Part shown: positions 1 to 6,087 of the stretch, piece after piece
Numbering within the stretch: position 1 is the first letter of the stretch
Layout: the number at the start of each line of letters is the position of its first letter
Assembly: GCA_017989885.1 (NCBI GenBank)
Contig: JAGNPA010000037.1
Location: 1-10,458, forward strand
From: Aquabacterium sp.
GTDB taxonomy: Bacteria; Pseudomonadota; Gammaproteobacteria; Burkholderiales; Burkholderiaceae_C
DNA: 10,458 nucleotides
Direction of reading: 5' to 3'
The notes under the pieces: generated by a model
What the model was told of the DNA's origin: nothing
Seen by the model: the letters and a program-made list of their open reading frames with translations, nothing else
The model's database searches: none
Translations under genes and position numbers: made by a program

Positions 1-80
1 GTCGCTGAAGCGCTCCACGCCACCAGCGTACACAGCAGCATCTGCCGCCCCCAGGGTGCCCATTTCGTGCGAATCGACAT
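1..80 (-). CDS. 5' fragment of an exported protein (signal peptide only)
   Basis: Only the first 26 codons and two bases are inside the window; the rest lies beyond the left edge. The fragment begins with ATG directly after the TGA stop of the nucleotidyltransferase gene, with no base between them. A strong AAGGAG ribosome binding site lies 5 bases upstream, inside the last codons of that gene. The 26 residues have the shape of a Sec signal peptide: basic start (Arg4, Lys6, Arg12), a hydrophobic core from Met14 to about Trp22, and a Ser-Ala-Ser-Ala end that would suit signal peptidase I. This supports a secreted, periplasmic or outer-membrane protein translated from the same message as the cassette upstream. 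No mature sequence is visible, so its family cannot be named. Confidence 0.75.
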   Translation of the reverse strand, partial: MSIRTKWAPWGRQMLLCTLVAWSASA

Positions 81-1184
81 TCAAGCTCCTTGGGGCTGCG
101 ACAACCACAGCTTGCGCAACAGGTGCACCGTCAAGAGGCCAGGCGGCATCCGCAGCCAGTGACCGCGCAGGTAGAGAAAACCACGTGCCAGCGGCGTCCA
201 GCGGTCGGCCACCAAAGGGTGCGGCGGGCACAACACCCGCGTGAACATCGCGTCCATCCACTTCAGGCGCCACGCCCCCGGACGCGCGCCCGGCGCCTGG
301 TCCAACTCGGTCAGCACCTCCTGCGGCACCACGGTGCCCAACATCATGCCCACATACCGCAAGGCATAGAACAAGGGGCGCGTGAGCTGCAAGGCGCTGG
401 CGCGTGCCACCAGATGTGGCCAGAAATCAGACGCCGAGCCATGTTCGCGCAACAAGGCGTCCAGGTCAACCAGGCCGCGCATGCCTAGCTGAAACTCCCC
501 CTCGTGCATCAGGTGGGTCGCGCTGTGCAGGACCTGGTCCACCGGCGCGAGCACGTGAAGGCATGCAAAGCCTGGCAAAGGGCGCGCAGCCTGCAACAAC
601 AAGGCCGAGCTGGGGAGCACACGTGCAGACAGCGGCATGATCGCGTGATGCACGTCCAGCACCGTACCGCGTTTGATGTGGGTCATCGGCGGCAACTCGT
701 GCATCCAGGTACGGTAGTAACGCTGGTCATAGTCGGAGGTCGCCGTGCTGATCCAGCCCGCCTTTATCAGGGTCGACTCAACCTCGTCGAGCGAGTCCTG
801 CCGCACCAGCACATCCACATCCGACACCATCCGCCCTTGGGCAGCATCGCTAGCCGCTGCCACATACGCCGCCCCCTTCAGCAGAAGGACCGGCTGCCCC
901 TGGCCCGCCAGTGTGGCATCCAGCTCGCGCAGCTCAAATCGCAACTCACGCTGCTGGCGTTGCGCCAAATGAAGCCCCGAAGCCAGGTAGCGACGAGGCG
1001 CTTCGGGTAGCGCCTCCCACACCTGGGCTTGCTGGGCCACGTGGGCCACTCTGGCCGTGAGGTCGGCCACACGCAGCAGCCGGATCAGGTGATCCCAATC
1101 ACGCCCATTGAACGAGGTCAATGCAGCCGGATGCCTCAAGGCCTGCTGCAACAAGGACATCGCACGGGGTGCTCCCAACGTCAT
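81..1184 (-). CDS. NTP_transf_5-type nucleotidyltransferase family protein (HPr-rel-A cassette)
   Basis: A 367-residue protein resembling the uncharacterised nucleotidyltransferase family NTP_transf_5 (PF14907). Visible motifs are LLLKG (residues 100-104), an Arg at 118, the acidic metal-binding pattern SDVDVLV (121-127, Asp122 and Asp124), and LDVHH (176-180), whose Asp177 could be the third carboxylate. The remainder is mostly helical. The fold should transfer a nucleotide or sugar-nucleotide-derived group to an unknown acceptor. Relatives in some lasso-peptide clusters modify a phosphorylated peptide, which fits the kinase gene next door. No signal peptide is evident, so it is probably cytoplasmic. 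Its ATG overlaps the kinase stop as ATGA, indicating coupled translation. An in-frame ATG at 1160 (Met9) is a possible alternative start; neither start has a convincing ribosome binding site. The family call is good; the substrate is unknown. Confidence 0.85.
   Translation of the reverse strand: MTLGAPRAMSLLQQALRHPAALTSFNGRDWDHLIRLLRVADLTARVAHVAQQAQVWEALPEAPRRYLASGLHLAQRQQRELRFELRELDATLAGQGQPVLLLKGAAYVAAASDAAQGRMVSDVDVLVRQDSLDEVESTLIKAGWISTATSDYDQRYYRTWMHELPPMTHIKRGTVLDVHHAIMPLSARVLPSSALLLQAARPLPGFACLHVLAPVDQVLHSATHLMHEGEFQLGMRGLVDLDALLREHGSASDFWPHLVARASALQLTRPLFYALRYVGMMLGTVVPQEVLTELDQAPGARPGAWRLKWMDAMFTRVLCPPHPLVADRWTPLARGFLYLRGHWLRMPPGLLTVHLLRKLWLSQPQGA
86..91 (-). promoter_or_regulatory. 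Ribosome binding site AAGGAG for the left-edge gene
   Basis: On the minus strand AAGGAG sits 5 bases before the ATG at 80-78, within the 3' end of the nucleotidyltransferase gene. It is the strongest Shine-Dalgarno match in this gene string and is the main reason for accepting the truncated left-edge gene as real. Confidence 0.7.
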
Positions 1185-2089
1185 GCTGCCAACTCGTCAA
1201 AACAAGCCATCGCTTCATCCAGACTGCTGTAACTGAGGTCGTAGACCCCGCACCGATCCACCACATCGGCCAAGGTCTCGAAACCCTGTCGCCCGTGTAC
1301 GTGGTGATTGAAACTGTTGCGATGCAGATTCAGCAAGCCTGAGGGTTTGGTGTGCGGCGTCAGTGTCAACGCTGCCCCGGCAACGTACTTCGGAAACACG
1401 ATCCAGCCCGGCTCAGCCGGCTCGTTGGCGCGGGCGTGACTGTCCTCGGAGATCCTCATATGACAGACGGTGCCCTTGAGGGTGTCATGCGCCAAGGGCC
1501 CCAGCACCGCCTGTGGGAAACGATGCCGAAGGATGTCGATCGACGCATTTTTCAAACTGACCGGCCGAGGAAACGCCGTCAAGCGCCCCGTGACCGGGTC
1601 CATCAACGCCATCTCGTCAGACAGAAGCCGCCAGCCATGCCACATCAAGGCTGCACACAAGGTGCTCTTGCCCGAGCCTGGCGGAGCAGGAAGGATCACT
1701 GCCCGCCCACTGCGCTCAAGGACAGCGGCATGAATGCTGAGCCAGTGATGGCAATAACCACTGACACACCAGTTCAGGCCCCATTCGAAAAACGCATAGG
1801 CCTCACCGTACGCCAGCGGGGTGAAGGGTTGCAGTCCATCCACCTCGAAAACACACACGGGACGCCATGCTTTGCGTCGGGCATACACATGAACATGGAA
1901 GTCGGAAAATTGCCCCTCTTGCGTCCAACATGCATGCTGTGCGTACATCCTGTGGATGCCCTCGGCCACGATCGGGATCGCGCTGCGAACATGAACCACC
2001 AAAGGGCCAATGGCCAAAAACAGCCCAGTGGTCTTCAGATGCCGTGACAACTCAGCCAGTGAATGGCTCTCTACCGTCAAGCCACTCAT
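1181..2089 (-). CDS. HprK-related kinase A (HPr-rel-A cassette)
   Basis: A 302-residue P-loop protein related to the C-terminal kinase domain of HPr kinase/phosphorylase. With ATG 2089 as start, the Walker A motif PPGSGKST lies at 136-143. It is preceded by SIHAAVLE (118-125), matching the conserved His region of HprK, and followed by LLSDEM (155-160), where Asp158-Glu159 occupy the place of the catalytic acidic pair. Further features that I associate with this family are PRPVSLKN (174-181), a KGTVCH segment, and a late NSFN motif. The N-terminal HprK domain is absent, so HPr is unlikely to be the substrate; a Ser or Thr in a cassette-encoded protein is more plausible (inference). I chose ATG 2089 because it forms an ATGA overlap with the PqqD-like gene's stop. 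An in-frame GTG at 2107 would add six residues (308 aa). It overlaps the nucleotidyltransferase gene by four bases downstream. Confidence 0.88.
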   Translation of the reverse strand: MSGLTVESHSLAELSRHLKTTGLFLAIGPLVVHVRSAIPIVAEGIHRMYAQHACWTQEGQFSDFHVHVYARRKAWRPVCVFEVDGLQPFTPLAYGEAYAFFEWGLNWCVSGYCHHWLSIHAAVLERSGRAVILPAPPGSGKSTLCAALMWHGWRLLSDEMALMDPVTGRLTAFPRPVSLKNASIDILRHRFPQAVLGPLAHDTLKGTVCHMRISEDSHARANEPAEPGWIVFPKYVAGAALTLTPHTKPSGLLNLHRNSFNHHVHGRQGFETLADVVDRCGVYDLSYSSLDEAMACFDELAA

Positions 2090-2379
2090 GGAGATGGAGA
2101 TGGACACGTCAACACACCCAAATACACGAGTTGGCCCAGCATCTCCTCCATCAAGCGCACTTCTTCTTCGTCGGGTGCCTCACCAATCAGAGACCGGACC
2201 AAATGGGCCGCAGTTCTCGCAGGCTGCCCATGAAGCAATGTCAGCACCTCACAAGCCAGCGGTGACACCTCGTACAGGGTGGCATCCGCATCGTCGTACA
2301 CCACCCCACCTTGATCTGGCCAGGCTCGAACGGCATAACGACCCGCATCGAAGGCGTACAACGCTTTCACATCAGACAC
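2086..2379 (-). CDS. PqqD-like peptide-binding protein (HPr-rel-A cassette)
   Basis: A 97-residue protein of the PqqD superfamily, of the subgroup that accompanies the HprK-related kinase. Diagnostic sequence lies at about residues 26-46: VVYDDADATLYEVSPLACEV, the beta-strand plus 'SPLA.EVL' helix start of the PqqD winged-helix fold. Acidic helices follow (about 66-84), and the protein ends in a short Pro-Ser tail. PqqD-like proteins bind leader segments of peptide or protein substrates and present them to modifying enzymes, so this is probably the substrate-recognition part of the cassette. The start is GTG at 2379, 13 bases after the stop of the cysteine-rich protein gene, without a strong ribosome binding site; another GTG at 2370 is possible. 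Its stop overlaps the kinase ATG. The tail is encoded by a short TCCATC repeat. Confidence 0.85.
   Translation of the reverse strand: MSDVKALYAFDAGRYAVRAWPDQGGVVYDDADATLYEVSPLACEVLTLLHGQPARTAAHLVRSLIGEAPDEEEVRLMEEMLGQLVYLGVLTCPSPSP
2088..2106. repeat. Short ATGGAG hexanucleotide tandem repeat at the PqqD-like/kinase junction
   Basis: On the plus strand three imperfect copies of ATGGAG/ATGGAC run in tandem; on the minus strand they read as TCCATC units. They encode the Pro-Ser tail of the PqqD-like protein and, in another frame, lie between the two possible kinase starts (GTG 2107 and ATG 2089). Gain or loss of one unit would keep both frames, so it would alter tail length only. Confidence 0.4.
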
Positions 2380-2392
2380 GTGACAACTCGGC

Positions 2393-3079
2393 TCACCCTC
2401 GGCTGGTCAGGCACTTGTCAAAGCTCTTGACGCCATAACACATTTCAAAATACTCGATCGTTTCGTCGCGCGACCAGGGCTTGCCACCCACCTTGGGAGA
2501 CCACACCCCGTTGTTTTCCCAGATCGTCTTGCATTGATTCTCGCTCAAGAAGGCGCTGCTACCGTATTGCAAGCAAGAAATGTAGGCGGCTGACACATAA
2601 CGCGCCAACTCATCACGGCCCGGATCACGGCGACCACCGCCCCAGCCATTCTTGTCATTCTGCCCACCGTAGTTCTTGGCGCACAACTCCCACAACTGCT
2701 TGTCGTGGTAGTCCTCCTGATAGACGTGACGGAAGCCGCACCCCGCACGACCATTCTTTTCGGTGCCCAAACCGAACTTGCGTGTGTTGTGCCGAGTTCC
2801 GCCTTTGACATTGCATTTGTCCATGGGTACGCAACGCCCACTTGAACGTTTGGGGGCCGTCACACTGCACATGTGGCCGTTGTTCTTGAACGAGGCAAAG
2901 GTAGACGGGCACACCACCTGATCGGTACCCGAAGCCAACACCATGTTGGTCTTGAACGCTGCCACCACTGGCGCCGCAGCCAGACCGGCACGCACCAACT
3001 TGCGTCGGCTGGTGTTGAGCCCAGCGGGCGGCACGTCCACGTCGGTGGCCGATGTGCGCTCGTTTTGCTGATCTGACAT
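2393..3079 (-). CDS. Cysteine-rich exported protein of unknown function, twin-arginine-like leader
   Basis: A 228-residue protein that I cannot assign to a named family. Residues 1-23 are polar. Then comes SRRKLVRAG (24-32), close to a Tat motif (S-R-R-x-hydrophobic), a short hydrophobic stretch to Phe42, and VLA at 47-49 as a possible cleavage site. The rest holds ten cysteines (57, 71, 83, 89, 114, 133, 169, 183, 214, 223), an even number that suits disulfides outside the cytoplasm, plus a Gly/Asn-rich stretch at about 138-149. There is no PEP-CTERM tail. The segment around 155-187 faintly recalls extracellular proteins with an 'LARH.VAALLN' helix, but I do not rely on this. The ATG at 3079 has a good AAGGGG site 6 bases upstream. 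It is first in the string encoding the PqqD-like, kinase and nucleotidyltransferase proteins, so it may be their client. GC in counted lines is about 53-57%, below the flanking prs genes. Confidence 0.8.
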   Translation of the reverse strand: MSDQQNERTSATDVDVPPAGLNTSRRKLVRAGLAAAPVVAAFKTNMVLASGTDQVVCPSTFASFKNNGHMCSVTAPKRSSGRCVPMDKCNVKGGTRHNTRKFGLGTEKNGRAGCGFRHVYQEDYHDKQLWELCAKNYGGQNDKNGWGGGRRDPGRDELARYVSAAYISCLQYGSSAFLSENQCKTIWENNGVWSPKVGGKPWSRDETIEYFEMCYGVKSFDKCLTSRG

Positions 3080-3276
3080 GGAGTACCCCTTGATCTCGAT
3101 GTATGTGTCGTGTCACCAGACAAAAGCTGTGTCAGGTGCCGAAAGTTGCCTCACAACATGCAATTTTCGTACCGGAAGACAGAAGCTTCGGCAAGTGCTT
3201 GATTTGTTGGCGAGTTGACAAACGACCGGCTGCACTTCGACGAATCTGATGCAGCGCTGTCAAAAATATCGACACG
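3080..3276. other. Intergenic gap between prsT and the HPr-rel-A gene string; probable promoter region, unresolved
   Basis: This is the only gap longer than 30 bases in the window, and it is AT-richer than its surroundings (about 48% GC in the line 3121-3180). It is the natural place for a promoter of the cysteine-rich protein operon. On the minus strand there is a perfect TTGACA at 3263-3258 and a TTGTCA at 3221-3216, but neither has a good TATAAT-like box at 16-18 bases. No canonical sigma-54 site (TGGCAC-N5-TTGC) and no hairpin followed by a T-run after prsT was found by eye, so read-through from prsT is possible. Confidence 0.35.
3086..3091 (-). promoter_or_regulatory. Ribosome binding site AAGGGG for the cysteine-rich protein gene
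   Basis: Minus-strand AAGGGG lies 6 bases before the ATG at 3079-3077. It fixes the start of the 228-residue protein and therefore its complete twin-arginine-like leader. Confidence 0.65.
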
Positions 3277-6060
3277 TCACAGTGACTGAAGCAACTTGTC
3301 GACTTCTGCCTGGCGGTTGAACTTGTCACCCAACTGCTTGAGGGCCTGCAAGTTCGCCTTCGCACCCGCCTTATCGCCGGCCTGAACTTGAATCTGCGCC
3401 AGATTGAACTTGTACAGAGCGGCATCAGGCTGAATTTGCAAGGCGCGTTTCTGCACCTCGACCGCCTGCTTGAAGTTCTTCTCAGACGCCAGCAGCATCG
3501 CCCAGGTGTCAAGAATCGCCGGGTTGTTGGGCGCCAGCTTGTCGGCCTTCTCCACCAGGCTCAGGGCATCTTTGCGCCCCTGCTTGCCGGCCACCCAGGC
3601 CAGGTTGTTGAGGGTGAGCGGGTTGTTCGGTTGCAGGTCCAGCGCCTTCTGATAATGGCCCGCGGCCGCGTTGAGGTCGTTGCCAGCCACCGCACGGTCG
3701 CCCATGTAGAGGATGAACGTCACATCCTTGGGATGAGTGCGCAGCCACGAAGCGGCCAGGGCATCGGCCTCGCGCTTTTTCTGTGCCACCAGTTGCACCG
3801 AGTGCAGCTTGACGGCCAGATCCGAGGCATTGGGCGCCAGCTTCAAGGCCTTTTCATACGCCGGGATCGCCGCCGCCCAGTTCCGAGCAGCCGCCTGCAC
3901 CTCGCCCTCCAGCGCAAAACCGATCGCCTCTTGCGGACGTTGGGTCTGGATCTCCTTGACCATGGCCAGAGCATCGGGCACACGGTTGCCGCGCACCGCC
4001 AGCTCGGTCAGACCCTGCTGTGCAGCCAGCAAATTGGGCTGAATCTCCAGGGCCTTGCGCAGGCTCTGGGCCGCGCTGGCCGCATCCTTGTTGGCCATGT
4101 AGACCCCCGCCATGCGCAAGTGCGGGAGCGTGGACTGAGGCTGCATCGAGGCCATCTTGCCGTAGCTGCTGATGGCCTGGTTGAACTCCTTCGCCGCCAC
4201 CTGGGCCTGGCCCAGGCTGTCCAGCAACTCGGGGCTCTTGGGCAGCGCTGCGACGGCGTTCTGGGCGGCCGTCAAGGCCACCTTGGGCTCCTGATTGCGC
4301 AGATGGTGCGCCACCAGAATCTGACGCGGCAGCACCTCGTTCGGCGCCACTTCAACCGCCTTGCGCAGCAGGCCGGCAATCTCATCCTTGTTGGCACCCC
4401 GCAGCGTCTTCACGCGGGCCAGCCCCAGGACGGCCTGCACGCTGTCCGGTTTGCGGGCCAGCAGGGCCTCGAAGCGCTTCTGGGCCGCTTCAGGCTGCTT
4501 TTGCGCCAGGTCCAGCTCAGACAGCGCGCCGATCGCCGGGAAGAAGTCTGGCGACACCTCGAGCGAATGCTCCAGGGCCTTGCGGGCCCCAGCCGCGTCA
4601 CCCTTCTTCATCAGGACCTGCGCGCGCAGATGGCTGGGAATCGGGTCTTCTGGCGGACGCTTTTTCTGCAACTGCTCAATGGCCTTCAAAGCCTCGTCCA
4701 GTTTGCCTTGGCGGGCCAGCACGTTGATCATGGCCATGTCGGCCACCACCCCGGTGTCGCTGGCCGCAATATCCTGCAGCTCGCTGAAACCGGCATCGGT
4801 CTGACCTGCGGCCAATTTACTCACTGCCAGCGAGGTGCGCTTCAACGGATCCTTTGGATCCAGCTCCGATGCCTTGGCAAAGTAGCGCTGGGCCCGCTCC
4901 TGGTCGCCGTGCACCATGTAGGCCTGCCCGGCCACGGACAGCATGGCGGGGTCGTTGTCGATCTCATCGAGATTGGCCGGCAAGGTGGCAATCGCTTTGT
5001 CAACCTGCCCCATGCGCAAGTAGGTCATGACCAGCATGCGGCGCGCCAGCTTCAATTCGGGGGCTGCCGCCAGTGCCTTTGCCAGCATGGATTCCGCCTG
5101 AACCAGGGCATTGGACTGGGCTTCGATGGTGCCCGCCAGCTCCAGGGCTTGCGGATTGTTCGGGGTGGCGCGCAGCAGCAACTGCGCCGCTTCACGCGCA
5201 CCCTTGATGTCCTTCTGTTTCAACGCCAGCTGAGACTGCAGGTACAGCGTGTAAGGCGCCGTCGCCGCCATCTTTTTCAGCGCCTCCAGTTCCGTGGTGG
5301 CCTCGGGCAGCTTGTTCTGCGCCATCAGGACGCGCACGACGCTGGCCTGTGCATCCTTGTAGCCGGGCTTGACCTTGACCGCCTGCCGGTACGACGCCAG
5401 CGCCTCATCGGGACGCTGCTTGCCAAACAGCTGGATGTCACCTCGCAATTTGTAGGCTTCTTCGCTTTGCGGTGCCACTTTGAGGATCTGATCGATCTGC
5501 GCCAGTGCGCCATCCAAGTCTTTGCCCGACGCGGTCATCCGCGCTTGCAAGAGCAGCGCTGGCACATGATTGGGCTGGAGCTTCAAGGCATCGGCCAGGC
5601 TGGCCTGAGCCAGATCCGCCTTGCCCTGTGCCAGCCAGGCGCCCGCCAACAGGGTCTGCAACTCGGCCTGTGCGGCAGGATCTGCCAGACGTGTCTGCGC
5701 ATGGGTGTCGGTGAGCTTCTTGTGCTCGCCCTGGCTGAGCATCACACGTGCCATCACCGGCACAAGTTGCTCTGGTGCGTAGCCAGCGTCCTGCGCCTTC
5801 TTCAACTCGGTCTGGGCCCCTGAGACATCGCCGGTCGCCAGCAAGGCCTTGGCCAACAGGAACCGTGCCTCGGCCAGGTCAGGCTGGGCCTGCAGGGCAT
5901 TCTTCAGCTGAATGATGGCGGCGGCATGGTCGCTCTGCGCCATGTAGTCCTTGGCAGACTGCATCAGCTTGGCAGGGTCGTTGCCACTGCACGCCGCCAG
6001 CAGCAAGGTCAAAGTCAGCGCGGCCGGCAGAGTGCGGAAGACGGAAGATTTTTGCTTCAT
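3277..6060 (-). CDS. prsT: PEP-CTERM/XrtA system TPR-repeat lipoprotein PrsT
   Basis: A 927-residue lipoprotein built almost entirely of tetratricopeptide repeats, the size and design of the PrsT family. Starting at ATG 6060, residues 1-23 form a lipoprotein signal peptide (Lys2, Lys4, hydrophobic core from about 11, lipobox LAAC) with the lipidated Cys at 24. The mature chain is a long series of roughly 34-residue helical pairs with typical TPR spacing (for example A..Y..AL...P), running to the C-terminus. It should sit in the periplasm, anchored to a membrane, as a protein-protein scaffold. Family members co-occur with PrsK, PrsR and exosortase A, but their precise role is not known to me. 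An in-frame GTG at 6081 would add seven residues; the lipoprotein signal favours 6060. It follows the prsR stop by 27 bases and is probably co-transcribed with prsK and prsR. Confidence 0.93.
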   Translation of the reverse strand: MKQKSSVFRTLPAALTLTLLLAACSGNDPAKLMQSAKDYMAQSDHAAAIIQLKNALQAQPDLAEARFLLAKALLATGDVSGAQTELKKAQDAGYAPEQLVPVMARVMLSQGEHKKLTDTHAQTRLADPAAQAELQTLLAGAWLAQGKADLAQASLADALKLQPNHVPALLLQARMTASGKDLDGALAQIDQILKVAPQSEEAYKLRGDIQLFGKQRPDEALASYRQAVKVKPGYKDAQASVVRVLMAQNKLPEATTELEALKKMAATAPYTLYLQSQLALKQKDIKGAREAAQLLLRATPNNPQALELAGTIEAQSNALVQAESMLAKALAAAPELKLARRMLVMTYLRMGQVDKAIATLPANLDEIDNDPAMLSVAGQAYMVHGDQERAQRYFAKASELDPKDPLKRTSLAVSKLAAGQTDAGFSELQDIAASDTGVVADMAMINVLARQGKLDEALKAIEQLQKKRPPEDPIPSHLRAQVLMKKGDAAGARKALEHSLEVSPDFFPAIGALSELDLAQKQPEAAQKRFEALLARKPDSVQAVLGLARVKTLRGANKDEIAGLLRKAVEVAPNEVLPRQILVAHHLRNQEPKVALTAAQNAVAALPKSPELLDSLGQAQVAAKEFNQAISSYGKMASMQPQSTLPHLRMAGVYMANKDAASAAQSLRKALEIQPNLLAAQQGLTELAVRGNRVPDALAMVKEIQTQRPQEAIGFALEGEVQAAARNWAAAIPAYEKALKLAPNASDLAVKLHSVQLVAQKKREADALAASWLRTHPKDVTFILYMGDRAVAGNDLNAAAGHYQKALDLQPNNPLTLNNLAWVAGKQGRKDALSLVEKADKLAPNNPAILDTWAMLLASEKNFKQAVEVQKRALQIQPDAALYKFNLAQIQVQAGDKAGAKANLQALKQLGDKFNRQAEVDKLLQSL

Positions 6061-6087
6061 ATCAGGGTCCAGTTCGAACACAGTGAC

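Noticed and set aside
2393..3079. Cysteine-rich protein as a PEP-CTERM substrate
   Set aside because: The C-terminus lacks the PEP motif, the hydrophobic segment and the basic tail that exosortase sorting requires.
3121..3144. Sigma-54-like sequence on the minus strand (CGGCAC...CAGC) upstream of the cysteine-rich gene
   Set aside because: The GG-to-GC spacing is 11 bases instead of the required 10, and the -12 element lacks TTGC. It is not a credible PrsR/sigma-54 promoter.
3168..3193. Imperfect hairpin (CCGAAG...CTTCCGG) after prsT as a possible terminator
   Set aside because: The stem is short and needs a bulge, and no T-run follows on the minus strand, so a terminator call is not supported.
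3132..3512. Minus-strand open frame of 126 codons crossing the end of prsT and the gap
   Set aside because: It starts inside prsT in another frame and gives an Arg/Ser-rich product with no recognisable domain.
3388..5823. Very long plus-strand open frame (811 codons) opposite prsT
   Set aside because: It mirrors a GC-rich, Ala/Leu/Gln-rich TPR gene. The antisense product is a low-complexity His/Gln/Arg/Leu-rich chain with no recognisable domain, whereas the minus frame has a lipobox and TPRs.
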